Source of the DNA: Phylloscopus collybita
Taxonomy: Eukaryota; Chordata; Aves; Passeriformes; Phylloscopidae
Reading direction: 5' to 3'
Length of the DNA stretch: 64,000 nt
NCBI GenBank assembly: GCA_027886175.1
Contig: JAJNNQ010000139.1
Coordinates: forward strand, 1,922,001-1,986,000
A program made the translations under genes and the position numbers. Shown in pieces: positions 1-13,188 of this stretch (the stretch's first letter is position 1; each line of letters opens with the position of its first letter). The notes below the pieces were generated by a model. It was not told the DNA's origin. It made no database searches and saw only the letters and a program-made list of their open reading frames with translations.

Positions 1-837
1 TAATGCTATGTGCCTGCCACTGGGCTTCTTCCTACTAAAATTCCACTAAAATTCCATAGAAATGAGGATATCTCCCAGGTGCAATCTACCACCAGATGGA
101 AGTTTCTCTGCCCTTATATTAGAAAACGCCTCCTACAAAGTGACATCAGCAACGTGGGGTGGAGGTTTTGGTTTCCCATGGAAAAGGTCCATTGTTCGTG
201 TCTAATGCTGTCTGCCTGTCACTGGGGTTATGCCTGCTGAAATTCCTCACAAATGAAGATATCTCCCAGATGCAATATGCCAGCAGTTGGAAGTTTGTCT
301 CCACTTGTAGTGCCAGAGGCCTCCTAAAAACAAACATCAGGAACGTGGGTTGGAGACTTTGTTTTCCCATGGAAAAGAGGCCACCGTTCGTGTCTAATGC
401 TGTCTGCCTGCCAGTGGGCATAAGCCTACCAAAGTTCCATACATATGAGGATATCTCCCAAATGCAATTTCCCACCAGATGGAAGTTTGTCTGCCCTTGC
501 AGTTACAAACGCCTCCTAAAAACTGAAATCAGGAACGTGGGTTGGAGACTTTCTTCTCCCATGGAAATGGGCCAGCGTTCGTGTCTAATGATGTGTGCCT
601 GCCACTAGGCTTCTGCCTATTAAAATTCCACTAAAATTCCATACAAATGAGGATGTCTCCCAGGTGCAATCTACCACCAGATGGAAGTTTGTGTGCCCAT
701 TTAGAGCCAAAGGCTTCTTACAAACTGACATCAGGAACGTGCGGTGGAGACTTTGGTTTCCCATGGAAATAGGCCACCGTTTGTGTATAATGCTATGTGC
801 CTGCCACTGGGCTTATGCCTAGTAAAATCCCATACAA

Positions 838-1028
838 ATGAGGATATCTCCCAGATGGAGTCTACCACCAGTTGAAAGTTTGTCTGCCCTTGTAATGCCA
901 ACGGCCTCCTACAAATTGACATCAGGAATCTGGAAAGGACGCTTTGGTTTCCCATGGAAAAGGGCCACCCTTGGTGTTTAATGCTGTCTGCCTGCCAGTG
1001 GGCATATGCCTACTAAAATTCCCTACAA
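838..1028 (+). repeat. Family A short monomer (S, 191 bp), example
   Basis: This is a representative 191-bp monomer, phased on the ATGAGG start. It ends with a single copy of the A/T-rich linker (CTACTAAAATTCC then CTACAA) before the next ATGAGG. Most S monomers instead carry CTGCTGAAATTCC followed by TCACAA or ATACAA. S monomers are about 189-192 bp. The length is not a multiple of three, which by itself prevents one reading frame from running through consecutive monomers. Confidence 0.95.
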
Positions 1029-1230
1029 ATGAGGATATCTCCCAAATGCAATTTCCCACCAGATGGAAGTTTGTCTGCCCTTTTAATGCCAAAGTCCTCC
1101 GACAACCTGACATCAGGAATGTGGGATGGAGACTTTGGTTTCCCTAGGAAACGGGCCACTGTTCCTGTCTAATTCTCTCTGCCTTCCGCTGGGATTCTGC
1201 CTACTAACATTCCACTAAAATTCCATAGAA
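1029..1230 (+). repeat. Family A long monomer (L, 202 bp), example
   Basis: This is a representative 202-bp monomer. The extra 11 bp relative to S lies in the linker just before the next ATGAGG. There the A/T-rich element occurs twice in a row, as an 11-bp unit ending CCACT followed by one ending CCATA. L monomers recur throughout both A arrays in forward and reverse orientation, so the duplication predates the spread of the array. Confidence 0.95.
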
Positions 1231-2395
1231 ATGAGGATATCTCCCATGTGCAATCTACAACCAGATGGAAGTTTCTCTGCCCTTATATTGGAAAACGCCT
1301 CCTACAAAGTGACATTTGCAACATGGGGTGGAGATTTTGGTTTCCCATGGAAAAGGGCCACTCTTTGTGTCTAATGCTGTCTACCTGTCACTGGGGTTAT
1401 GCCTGTTGAAATTCCTCACAAATGAGGATATCTCCCCGGTGCAATCAACCACCAGATGGAAGTGTGTCTGCCCTTGTAGTGCCAAAAGCCTCCTTCAAAC
1501 TGACATCAGGAACATAGTATGGATAATTTGTTTTTCCATGGAAAAGGGCCACCGTTCCTGTCTAATGCTGTCTGCCTGGCACTGTGGTTATGACTGCTGA
1601 AGTTCCTCACAAATGAGGATATCTCCCACACGGAATCTACCACCAGTTGGAAGTTTGTCTGCCCTTGTAGTGCCAAAGGACTCCTAAAAACTGACATCAG
1701 GAACAAAGGGTGGAGACATTGTTTTCCCATGGAAATGGACCACCGTTCGTGTCTAATGCTGTCTGCCTGCCACTGGGGTTTTGCCTACTAAAATTCCACT
1801 AAAATTCTATTCAAATGAGGATATCTCCCAGGTGCAATTTACCACCAGATGGAAGTTTGTCTGCCCTTGTAGGTCCTAAGGCCTCCTACAAACTGACATC
1901 AGGAACGTGAGATGGAGACTTTGGTTTCTCATGGAAAAGGTCCATTGTTCGTGTCTAATGCTGTCTGCCTGCCAATGGTTTCCTGCCTGCTGAAATTCCA
2001 TACAAATGAGGATATCTCCTCGATGCAATCAACCACCAGACGGAAGTTTGTTTGCCCTTGTAGTGCCAAAGGCCTCCTACAAACTGACACCAGGAACCTG
2101 GAGTGGAAACTTTGGTTTCCATGGAAAAGGGCCACCGTTCTTCTCTGATGCTGTCTGCTGGCCACTCGGCTTCTGCATACTAAAATTCCAATAAAATTCC
2201 ATACAAATAAGGATATCTCCATGATGGAATATACAACGAGATGGAATTTTGTAGACCTTGTAGTCCAAAGGCCTCCTGCAAACTGACATCAGGAACGTGG
2301 GGTGGAGACTTTGGTTTTCCAAGGAAAAGGTCCACCGTTCCTGTCTAATGCTGTCTGCCTGTCACATGGCTTATGGCTGCAAAAATTGCATACAA

Positions 2396-3774
2396 ATGAG
2401 GATATCTCCCAGGTGCAATCTACCACCAGTTGGAAGTTTTTCTAACCTTGTAATGCCAAAGGCCTCCTACCAACTGACATCAGAAGACTGGGGTAGAGAC
2501 CTTCGTGTCCCATGAAAAAGAGGCACCGTTTGTGTTTTATGCTCTCTGCCGATCATTTGGATTCTGCCTACTAAAATTCCACTAAAATTCCATGCAAATG
2601 AGGATATCTATCACATGCAATCTACCACCAGTTGGAAGTTTGTCTACCCTTATAGTGCCAAAAGCCTCGTATAAATTATCATCAGGAATGTGGGGTGGAG
2701 ACTTTGGTTTCCCATGAAAAAGCCACCGTTCGTGTCTAATGCTGTCTGCCTGGCACTGGGGTTATGACTGCTGAAATTCCATACAAATGAGGATATCTCC
2801 CAGATGCAATATGCCACCAGACGGAACTTTGTCTGCCCTTGTAGTGCCAAAGGCCTCCTACATACTGACATCAGGAACCTGGAGTGGAGACTTTGGTTTC
2901 CCATGGAAATGGGACAGCGTTCGTGTCTAATGATGTTTGCCTGCCACTAGGATTCTGCCTATTAAAATTACAATAAAATTCCATACCATTGAAGATGTCT
3001 CTCACGTGCAATCTAACACCAAATGGAAGTTTGTCTGCCCCTGTAGAGCAAAAGGCTTCCTACAAAATGACATCAAGAAGCTGGGGCAGAGAATTTGTTT
3101 TCCCATGGCAAAGGGCCACGGTTCCTGTCTAATGCTGTCTGCCTGCCACTGGGCTTATGGCTACTAAAATTACATACAAATGAGGATATCTCCCAGATGC
3201 AATATGCCACCAGTTGGAAGTTTGTCTCGTCTTGTAGTGCCAGAGGCCTCCTAGAAAATGACATCAGGAACCTGGGGTGGAGACTTTGGTTTCCCATGGA
3301 AATGGGCCACTATTCATGTCTAATTTTTTCTGCCTGCCGCTGGGATTCTGCCTACTAAAATTCCACTAAAATTCCATGCAAATGCGAATATCTCCCGGGT
3401 GCAATCAAACACCAGATGGAAGTTTCTCTGCCCTTGTATTGCCAAAGACCTCCTTCAAACTGACATCAGGAACATAGGATGGATAATTTGTCTTTCCATG
3501 GAAAAGGACCACCGTTCCTGTCTAATGCTGTCTGCCTGGCACTGTGGTTATGACTGCTGAAGTTCCATACAAATGAGGATATCTCCCAGATGCAATATGC
3601 CACCAGATGGAAGTTTGTCTGCTCTAGCAGTGCCAAAGGCCTCCTTCAAACTGACATTCGGAACCTGGCCTGGAGACATTGGTTTCCTACGGAAAAGGTC
3701 CACCGTTCATTTTTAATGCGGTCGGTCTGCAACTGGGATTCTGAGTATTATAATTCCACTAAAATTCTATACAA
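2396..3774 (+). repeat. L-S alternating (dimeric) stretch, about 393 bp
   Basis: Monomer starts at 2396, 2598, 2787, 2989, 3180, 3382, 3573 and 3775 give lengths of 202, 189, 202, 191, 202, 191 and 202 bp, a strict alternation of long and short. The 189-bp monomer lacks 2 bp in the run after CCCATG at about 2714. The dimer order here contrasts with the trimer order just upstream, so two different amplification registers were joined. Confidence 0.85.
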
Positions 3775-6273
3775 ATGAGGATATCTCCCAGGTGCAATCT
3801 ACCACCAGATGTTAGTTTGTCTTCTCTTGCAGTGCCAAAGCCCTCCTTTATACTGACATTTGGAACCTGGCCTGGAGACTTTGGTTTCCTATGGAAAAGG
3901 CCCACCGTTCGTGTTTAATTCTCTCTGTCTGCAACTGGGCTTCTGAGTACTAAAATACCACTAAAATTCCATACAAATAAGGACATCTACGAGGTGCGAT
4001 CCACCACTAGATGGAAGTTTGTCTGCCCTTGTAGTGCCAAAGGCCTCCTACAAACTGACATCAGGAGCCTGGGTTGGAGACTTTGTTTTCCCATGGAAAA
4101 GGGCCACCGTTCGTGTCTAATGCTGTCTGCCTGGCACTGTGGTTATGACTGCTGAAGGTCCATACAAATGAGGATATCTCCCAGGAGCAATCTACCACCA
4201 GGTGGAAGTTTGTCTGCCCTTGTAGTGCCAAAGGCCTCCTAGTAACGGACATCAGGAATGTGGGATGGAGACTTTGGTTTCCCTATAAAAATGGGCCACC
4301 GTTCGTGTCTAATGCTGTCTGCCTGCCACTGGGGATCTTCGTAATAAAATTCCAATAAAATTCCATAGAAATGAGGATAACTCCCAGGTGCAATCTACCA
4401 CCAGATGGAAGTTTTTCTGCCTGTATGTTGGAAAAGGCCTCCTACAAAGTGATATCAGCAATGAGCGCGGAGATTTGGGTTTCCCATGGAAAAGGTCCAT
4501 TGTTCGTGTCTAATGCTGTCTGCCTGCCACTGGGCTTCTGCCTGCTGAAATTCCATACAAATGAGGATATCTCCTCGATGCAATCAACCACCAGATGGAA
4601 CTTTGTCTGCTCTTGTAGTGCCAAAGGCCTCCTACAAACTCACATCCGGAACCTGGAGTGGAGACTTTGGTTTCCCATGGAAATGGGCCAGCGTTCGTGT
4701 CTAATGACTTGCGTCTACCACTAGGCTTCTGCCTATTAAAATCCCACTAAAATTCCATACAAATGAGGATGTCTCCCAGGTGCAATCTACCACCAGATGG
4801 AAGTTTGTCTGCCTCTGTAGTGCCAAATGCCTCCTAAAAACTGACGTCAGGAACGTGGGGTGGAGACTTTGGTTTCCCATGGAAAAGGGGCACCGTTCGT
4901 GTCTAATGCTGTCTGCCTGTCACTGGTGTTATGCCTGCTGAAATACCTCACAAATGAGGATATCTCCCAGATGCAATATGCCAGCAGTTGGAAGTTTGTC
5001 TCCTCCTGTAGTGCCAGAGGTCTCCTAAAAACTGACATCAGGAACGTGGGGTGGAGACTTTGTTTTTCCATGGAAAGAGGCCACCGTTCGTGTCTAATGC
5101 TTTCTGCCTGCCAGTGGGCATATGCCTACCAAAGTTCCATACATATGAGGATATCTCCCAAATGCAATTTCCCACCAGATGAAAGTTTGTCTGCCCTTTT
5201 AATGCCAAAGGCCTCCTACAAACTGACATGAGGAGCCTGGGTTGGAGACTTTGGTTTCCCATGGATATTGGCCAGCGTTCGTGTGTAATGCTGTCTGCCT
5301 GCCGCTGGACTTCTGCCTACTAAAATTCCACTAAAATTCTATGCAAATGAGGATATCTCCCAGGTGCAATCTACCACCAGATGGAAGTTTGTCTGCCCTT
5401 GTAGTTCCAAAGGCCTCCTACAAACTGACATCAGGAACGTGAGGTGGAGACTTTGGTTTCCCATGGAAAAGGTCCATTGTTCATGTCTAATGCTGTCTGC
5501 GTGCCACTGGGCTTCTGCCTGCTGAAATTCCATACAAATGAGGATATCTCCTCGATGCAATCAACCACCAGACGGAACTTTGTCTGCCCTTCTAGTGCCA
5601 AACGCCTCCTTCAAACTGACATCAGGATCCTGGATTGGAAACTTTGGTTTCCAATGGAAATGGCCCAGCGTTCGTGTCTAATGATGTGTGCCTGCCACGA
5701 GGCTTCTGCCTATTAAAATTCCACTAAAATTCCATACAAATGAGGATGTCTCCCATGTGCAATCTACCACCAGATGGAAGTTTGTCTGCCCCTGTAGAGC
5801 CAAAGGCTTCCTACAAATTGAGATCAGGAACCTGGGGCGGAGACTTTGGTTTCCCATTGAAAAGGACCACCGTTCCTGTCTAATGCTGTCTGCCTGGCAC
5901 TGTGGTTATGACTGCTGAAGTTCAATACAAATGAGGATATCTCCCAGGTGCAATCTACCACCAGGTGGACGTTTGTTTGCCCTCCTTGTGCCAAAGGCCT
6001 CGTAAAAACTGACATCAGGAACGTGGGGTGGAGACCTTGGTTTCCCAAGGTAATGGGCCACCGTTTGCGGCTAATGCTGCCTGCCAGCCACTGGGCTTAT
6101 GCCTACTAAAATTCCACTAAAATTCTACACAAATGAGGATATCTCCCAGGTGCAATCTATAACCAGATGGAAGTTTGTCTGCCCTTGTAGTTCCAAACGC
6201 CTCCTAAAAACTGAAATCAGGAACGTGGGTTGGAGACTTTCTTCTCCCATGGAAATGGGCCACCGTTTGTGTC

Positions 6274-9200
6274 TAATGCTATGTGCCTGCCACTGGGCTT
6301 CTTCCTACTAAAATTCCACTAAAATTCCATAGAAATGAGGATATCTCCCAGGTGCAATCTACCACCAGATGGAAGTTTCTCTGCCCTTATATTAGAAAAC
6401 GCCTCCTACAAAGTGACATCAGCAACGTGGGGTGGAGGTTTTGGTTTCCCATGGAAAAGGTCCATTGTTCGTGTCTAATGCTGTCTGCCTGTCACTGGGG
6501 TTATGCCTGCTGAAATTCCTCACAAATGAAGATATCTCCCAGATGCAATATGCCAGCAGTTGGAAGTTTGTCTCCACTTGTAGTGCCAGAGGCCTCCTAA
6601 AAACAGACATCAGGAACGTGGGGTGGAGACTTTGTTTTCCCATGGAAAAGAGGCCACCGTTCGTGTCTAATGCTGTCTGCCTGCCAGTGGGCATAAGCCT
6701 ACCAAAGTTCCATACATATGAGGATATCTCCCAAATGCAATTTCCCACCAGATGGAAGTTTGTCTGCCCTTGCAGTTCCAAACGCCTCTTAAAAACTGAA
6801 ATCAGGAACGTGGGTTGGAGACTTTCTTCTCCCATGGAAATGGGCCAGCGTTCGTGTCTAATGATGTGTGCCTGCCACTAGGCTTCTGCCTATTAAAATT
6901 CCACTAAAATTCCATACAAATGAGGATGTCTCCCAGGTGCAATCTACCACCAGATGGAAGTTTGTGTGCCCATTTAGAGCCAAAGGCTTCTTACAAACTG
7001 ACATCAGGAACGTGCGGTGGAGACTTTGGTTTCCCATGGAAATAGGCCACCGTTTGTGTATAATGCTATGTGCCTGCCACTGGGCTTATGCCTAGTAAAA
7101 TCCCATACAAATGAGGATATCTCCCAGATGGAGTCTACCACCAGTTGAAAGTTTGTCTGCCCTTGTAATGCCAACGGCCTCCTACAAATTGACATCAGGA
7201 ATCTGGAAAGGACGCTTTGGTTTCCCATGGAAAAGGGCCACCCTTGGTGTTTAATGCTGTCTGCCTGCCAGTGGGCATATGCCTACTAAAATTCCCTACA
7301 AATGAGGATATCTCCCAAATGCAATTTCCCACCAGATGGAAGTTTGTCTGCCCGTTTAATGCCAAAGTCCTCCGACAACCTGACATCAGGAATGTGGGAT
7401 GGAGACTTTGGTTTCCCTAGGAAACGGGCCACTGTTCCTGTCTAATTCTCTCTGCCTTCCGCTGGGATTCTGCCTACTAACATTCCACTAAAATTCCATA
7501 GAAATGAGGATATCTCCCAGGTGCAATCTACAACCAGATGGAAGTTTCTCTGCCCTTATATTGGAAAACGCCTCCTACAAAGTGACATTTGCAACATGGG
7601 GTGGAGATTTTGGTTTCCCATGGAAAAGGGCCACTCTTTGTGTCTAATGCTGTCTACCTGTTACTGGGGTTATGCCTGTTGAAATTCCTCACAAATGAGG
7701 ATATCTCCCCGGTGCAATCAACCACCAGATGGAAGTGTGTCTGCCCTTGTAGTGCCAAAAGCCTCCTTCAAACTGACATCAGGAACATAGTATGGATAAT
7801 TTGTTTTTCCATGGAAAAGGGCCACCGTTCCTGTCTAATGCTGTCTGCCTGGCACTGTGGTTATGACTGCTGAAGTTCCTCACAAATGAGGATATCTCCC
7901 ACACGGAATCTACCACCAGTTGGAAGTTTGTCTGCCCTTGTAGTGCCAAAGGACTCCTAAAAACTGACATCAGGAACAAGGGGTGGAGACATTGTTTTCC
8001 CATGGAAATGGACCACCGTTCGTGTCTAATGCTGTCTGCCTGCCGCTGGGGTTTTGCCTACTAAAATTCCACTAAAATTCTATTCAAATGAGGATATCTC
8101 CCAGGTGCAATCTACCACCAGATGGAAGTTTGTCTGCCCTTGTAGGTCCTAAGGCCTCCTACAAACTGACATCAGGAACGTGAGATGGAGACTTTGGTTT
8201 CCCATGGAAAAGGTCCATTGTTCGTGTCTAATGCTGTCTGCCTGCCAATGGGTTCCTGCCTGCTGAAATTCCATACAAATGAGGATATCTCCTCGATGCA
8301 ATCAACCACCAGACGGAACTTTGTCGGCCCTTGTAGTGCCAAAGGCCTCCTACAAACTGACACCAGGAACCTGGAGTGGAAACTTTGGTTTCCATGGAAA
8401 AGGGCCACCGTTCTTCTCTGATGCTGTCTGCTGGCCACTCGGCTTCTGCATACTAAAATTCCAATAAAATTCCATACAAATAAGGATATCTCCATGATGG
8501 AATATACAACGAGATGGAATTTTGTAGACCTTGTAGTCCAAAGGCCTCCTGCAAACTGACATCAGGAACGTGGGGTGGAGACTTTGGTTTTCCAAGGAAA
8601 AGGTCCACCGTTCCTGTCTAATGCTGTCTGCCTGTCACATGGCTTATGGCTGCAAAAATTGCATACAAATGAGGATATCTCCCAGGTGCAATCTACCACC
8701 AGTTGGAAGTTTTTCTAACCTTGTAGTGCCAAAGGCCTCCTACCAACTGACATCAGAAGACTGGGGTAGAGACCTTCGTGTCCCATGAAAAAGAGGCACC
8801 GTTTGTGTTTTATGCTCTCTGCCGATCATTTGGATTCTGCCTACTAAAATTCCACTAAAATTCCATGAAAATGAGGATATCTATCACGTGCAATCTACCA
8901 CCAGTTGGAAGTTTGTCAACCCTTATAGTGCCAAAAGCCTCGTATAAATTATCATCAGGAATGTGGGGTGGAGACCTTGGTTTCCCATGAAAAAGCCACC
9001 GTTCGTGTCTAATGCTGTCTGCCTGGCACTGGGGTTATGACTGCTGAAGTTCCATACAAATGAGGATATCTCCCAGATGCAATATGCCACCAGACGGAAC
9101 TTTGTCTGCCCTTGTAGTGCCAAAGGCCTCCTACATACTGACATCAGGAACCTGGAGTGGAGACTTTGGTTTCCCATGGAAATGGGACAGCGTTCGTGTC

Positions 9201-10150
9201 TAATGATGTTTGCCTGCCACTAGGATTCTGCCTATTAAAATTACAATAAAATTCCATACCATTGAAGATGTCTCTCACGTGCAATCTAACACCAAATGGA
9301 AGTTTGTCTGCCCCTGTAGAGCAAAAGGCTTCCTACAAAATGACATCAAGAAGCTGGGGCAGAGACTTTGGTTTCCCATGGCAAAGGGCCACGGTTCCTG
9401 TCTAATGCTGTCTGCCTGCCACTGGGCTTATGGCTACTAAAATTACATACAAATGAGGATATCTCCCAGATGCAATATGCCACCAGTTGGAAGTTTGTCT
9501 CGTCTTGTAGTGCCAGAGGCCTCCTAGAAAATGACATCAGGAACCTGGGGTGGAGACTTTGGTTTCCCATGGAAATGGGCCACTATTCATGTCTAATTTT
9601 TTCTGCCTGCCGCTGGGATTCTGCCTACTAAAATTCCACTAAAATTCCATGCAAATGCGAATATCTCCCGGGTGCAATCAAACACCAGATGGAAGTTTCT
9701 CTGCCCTTGTATTGCCAAAGACCTCCTTCAAACTGACATCAGGAACATAGGATGGATAATTTGTCTTTCCATGGAAAAGGACCACCGTTCCTGTCTAATG
9801 CTGTCTGCCTGGCACTGTGGTTATGACTGCTGAAGTTCCATACAAATGAGGATATCTCCCAGATGCAATATGCCACCAGATGGAAGTTTGTCTGCTCTAG
9901 CAGTGCCAAAGGCCTCCTTTATACTGACATTCGGAACCTGGCGTGGAGACTTTGGTTTCCTATGGAAAAGGCCCACCGTTCATGTTTAATGCTCTCTGTC
10001 TGCAACTGGGCTTCTGAGTACTAAAATACCACTAAAATTCCATACAAATAAGGACATCTACGAGGTGCGATCCACCACTAGATGGAGGTTTGTCTGCCCT
10101 TGTAGTGCCAAAGGCCTCCTACAAACTGACATCAGGAGCCTGGGTTGGAG
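6274..10150 (+). repeat. 6,273-bp block, copy 2 (partial, one monomer missing)
   Basis: This matches positions 1-4080 in the same order. Near 9913 the phase shifts: the sequence jumps from the equivalent of about 3640 to about 3840, a loss of one 202-bp monomer, apparently by unequal exchange inside a shared monomer segment. Similarity to copy 1 ends at about 10200, where a different monomer containing GAGACACTGGGC follows. Confidence 0.85.
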
Positions 10151-11808
10151 ACTTTGTTTTCCCATGGAAAAGGGCCACCGTTCGTGTCTAATGCTGTCTG
10201 CGAGACACTGGGCTTTTACCTGCTGAAATTCCATACAAATGAGGATATCTCCCCGATGCAATCAGCCACCAGACGGAAGTTTGTTTGCCCTTGTACTGCC
10301 AAAGGCCTCCTAAAACCTGACATCAGGAACGTGGCTTGGAGACTTTGGCTGCCCATGGGAAAAGGGGCCACCGTTCATGTCTAATGCTGTCTGCCTGCCA
10401 CTGGGCTTCTACCTGCTGAAGTTCCATACAAATGAGGATATCTCCCCGATGCAATCAACCACCAGACGGAAGTTTGTCTACCTTTGTAGTGTCAAAGGCC
10501 TCCTAGAAACGGACATCCGGAACGTGGGGTGAGACTTTGGTTTCCCATAAAAATGGGCCATTGTTCGTGTCTAATGCTGTCTGCCTGCCACTGTGCTTCT
10601 TCCTACTAAAATTCCACTAAAACTCCATAGAAATGAGGATATCTCCCAGGTGCAATCTACAACCAGATGGAAGTTTCTCTGCCCTTATATTGGAAAACGC
10701 CTCCTACAATGAGACATCAGCAACGTGGGGTGGAGATTTTGGTTTCCCATGGAAAAGGGCCACTGTTCGTGTCTAATGCTGTCTGCCTGCCACTGGAGTT
10801 ATGCCTACTGAAATTCCTCACAAATGAGGATATTTCCCAGATGGAATCTCCCACCAGTTGGAAGTCTGTTTGCCCTTCTAGTGCCAAAGGCCTCCTAAAA
10901 ACTGACATCAGGAACCTGGGGTGGAGACTTTGGTTTCTCATGGAAATGGGCCACCGTTCGTGTCTAATAATGTCTGTCGGCCATTGGGCTTCTACCTACG
11001 AAAATTCCACTGAAATTCCATACAAATGAAGACATCTCCCGGGTGCAGTCTACCGCCAGATATAAGTTTTTCTGCCCTTGTATTTCCAAAGGCCTTCTAT
11101 AAACTGACATGAGGAGCCTGGAGTGGAGACTTTGGTTTCCCATGGATATGGGCCAGCGTTCGTGTGTAAAGCAGTCTGCCTGCTGCTGGATTTCTGCCTA
11201 CTTTAATACCACTGAAATTCCATAAAAATGAGGATATCTCCCAGGTGCAATCTACCACCAGAGGAAGTTTTTCTGCCCTTGTACTTCCAAAGGCCTCTTA
11301 CAAACTAATATCAGGAACGTGGGGTACAGACTTCGGTTTCCCATGGAAAAGGACCACCGTTTGTGTCTAATGCTGTCTGCCTGCCACTGGGGTTATGCCT
11401 GCTGAAATTCCTCACAAATGAGGATATCTCCCGCACGGAATCTACCACCAGTTGGAAGTTTATCTGCCCTTGTAGTGCCAAAGGCCTCCTACAAACTGAC
11501 ATCAGGCACGTGAGATGGAGACTTTGGTTTCCCAAGGAAATGGACCACAGTTCGTGTCTAATGCTGTCTGCGAGACACTGGGCTTATGCCGACTAAAATT
11601 CCACTAAAATTCTATACAAATGAGGATGTCTCCCAGGTGCAATCTACCACCAGATGGAAGTTTGTCTGCCCCTGAAGAGCCAAAGGCTTCCTACAAATTG
11701 ACATCAAGAACCTGAGGCGGAGACTTTGGTTTCCCATGGAAAAGGGCCACCGTTCGCGTCTAATACTGTCTGCCTGCCACTGCGCTTATGGCTATTAAAA
11801 TTACATAC
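10150..11808 (+). repeat. Family A segment, homologous in reverse to 60060-61720
   Basis: About eight forward A monomers. The stretch from 10145 onward matches the reverse strand at 60269-61721, with mirrored coordinates summing to about 71866, and matches the earlier right-hand copy at about 53400-54850. Several unusual monomers are shared between the two sides, including one with GACATCTCCCGGGTGCAG. No other feature is visible. Confidence 0.8.
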
Positions 11809-13188
11809 AAATGAGGATATCTCCTAGATGCAATATGCCACCAATTGGAACTTTGTCTCCTCCTGTAGTGCCAGACGCCTCCTAGAAAATGACATGAGGA
11901 ACCTGGGGTGGAGACTTTGGTTTCCCATAGAAATGAGCCACTATTCATGTCTAATTCTGTCTACCTGCAGCTGGGATTCTGTCTACTAATATTCCACTAA
12001 AATTCCATACAAATGAGTATATCTCCCAGGTGCAATCTACCACCAGATGGAAGTTTGCCTGCCCTTGTATTTCCAAAGGCCTCCTACAAACTGACATCAG
12101 GAACGTGAGGTGGAGACTTTGGTTTCCCATGGAAAAGGTCCATTGTTCGTGTCTAATGCTGTCTGCCTGCCACTGGGCTTCTGCCTGCTGAAATTCCATA
12201 CAAATGAGGGTATCTCCTCGATTCAATCAAACACAAGACGGAACTTTGTCTGCCCTTGTAGTGCCAAAGGCCTTTTACAAAATGACACCCGGAACCCGGA
12301 GTGGAGGCTTTGGTTTCCCATAGAAATGGGCCATTGTTCGTGTCTAATGCTGTCTGCCTGCCACTGGGTTTCTTCCTACTAAAATTCCACTAAAATTCCA
12401 TAGAAATGAGGATATCTCCCAGGTGCAATCTACAACCAGATGGAAGTTTTTCTGCCCTTATATTGGAAAACGCCTCCTACAATGAGACATCAGCAACGTG
12501 GGGTGGAGATTTTGGTTTCCCATGGAAATGGGCCACTGTTCGTGTCCAATGCTGTCTGCGTGCCACTTGGCTTCTGCCTTCTGAAATCCCATACAAATGA
12601 GCATATCTCGCCGATGCAATCAACCACCAGATGGAAGTTTGTCTGCCCTTTTAATGCCAAAGGCCTCCTACAAACTGACATGAGGAGCCTGGGTTGGAGA
12701 CTTTGGTTTCCCATGGATATTGGCCAGCGTTCGTGTGTAATGCTGTCTGCCTGCCGCTGGACTTCTGCCTACTAAAATACCACTAAAATTCCATACAAAT
12801 GGCGATATCTCCCAGGTCCAATCTACCACCAGATGGAAATTTTTCTGCCCTTGTAGTTCCATTCGCCTCTTAATGACTGACATCAGGAACGTGGGATGGA
12901 GACTTTGGTTTCCCATGGAAAAGGGCACCGTTCGTGTCTAATGCTATCTGCCTGCCACTGGGGTTATGCCTTCTGAAATTCCTCACAAATGAGGATATCT
13001 CCCAGGTGCAATCTACCACCAGATGGAAGTTTGTCTGCCCTTGTAGTTCCAAAGCCCTCCTACAAACTGACATCAGGAACGTGAGGTGGAGACTTTGGTT
13101 TCCCATGGAAAAGGTCCATTGTTCGTGTCTAATGCTGTCTGCCTGCCACTGGGCTTATGCCTACTAAAATTCCACTAAAATTCTATAC
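11809..13188 (+). repeat. 1,380-bp tandem duplication, copy 1
   Basis: Seven monomers spanning 1,380 bp. The next 1,380 bp repeat them almost perfectly. I saw only scattered single-base differences, for example C/G at 11876 versus 13256 and A/G at about 11930 versus 13310. Such identity against diverged neighbouring monomers indicates a very recent duplication or homogenisation. Confidence 0.92.

Larger units (their letters stand above)
62..1814 (+). repeat. S-S-L trimeric higher-order stretch (about 584 bp x 3)
   Basis: Monomer starts at 62, 253, 445, 647, 838, 1029, 1231, 1422, 1613 and 1815 give lengths of 191, 192, 202, 191, 191, 202, 191, 191 and 202 bp. This is three rounds of short-short-long with periods of 585, 584 and 584 bp. 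The same stretch recurs in the later copies of the 6.27-kb block. It shows that an ordered trimer was a unit of amplification below the kilobase-scale blocks. Confidence 0.85.
1..6273 (+). repeat. 6,273-bp higher-order block of family A, copy 1
   Basis: Sequence from 1 to about 3640 recurs at 6274 to about 9913 at a constant offset of 6,273 bp with very few differences, for example A/G at 340 versus 6613. It recurs again from about 19025 at offset 19,024. The block corresponds to about 32 monomers. The right-hand boundary of copy 1 is set by period, not by a visible break. Single-monomer identity within a copy is far lower than identity between copies, the signature of a higher-order repeat or recent segmental duplication. 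Confidence 0.9.

Noticed and set aside
159..608. Open frames of 70-154 codons in family A, with recurring peptides on both strands
   Set aside because: They are translations of satellite monomers in whichever frame lacks stops. The 191 and 202 bp lengths change frame from monomer to monomer, and no frame extends beyond two or three monomers. No protein family is recognised.
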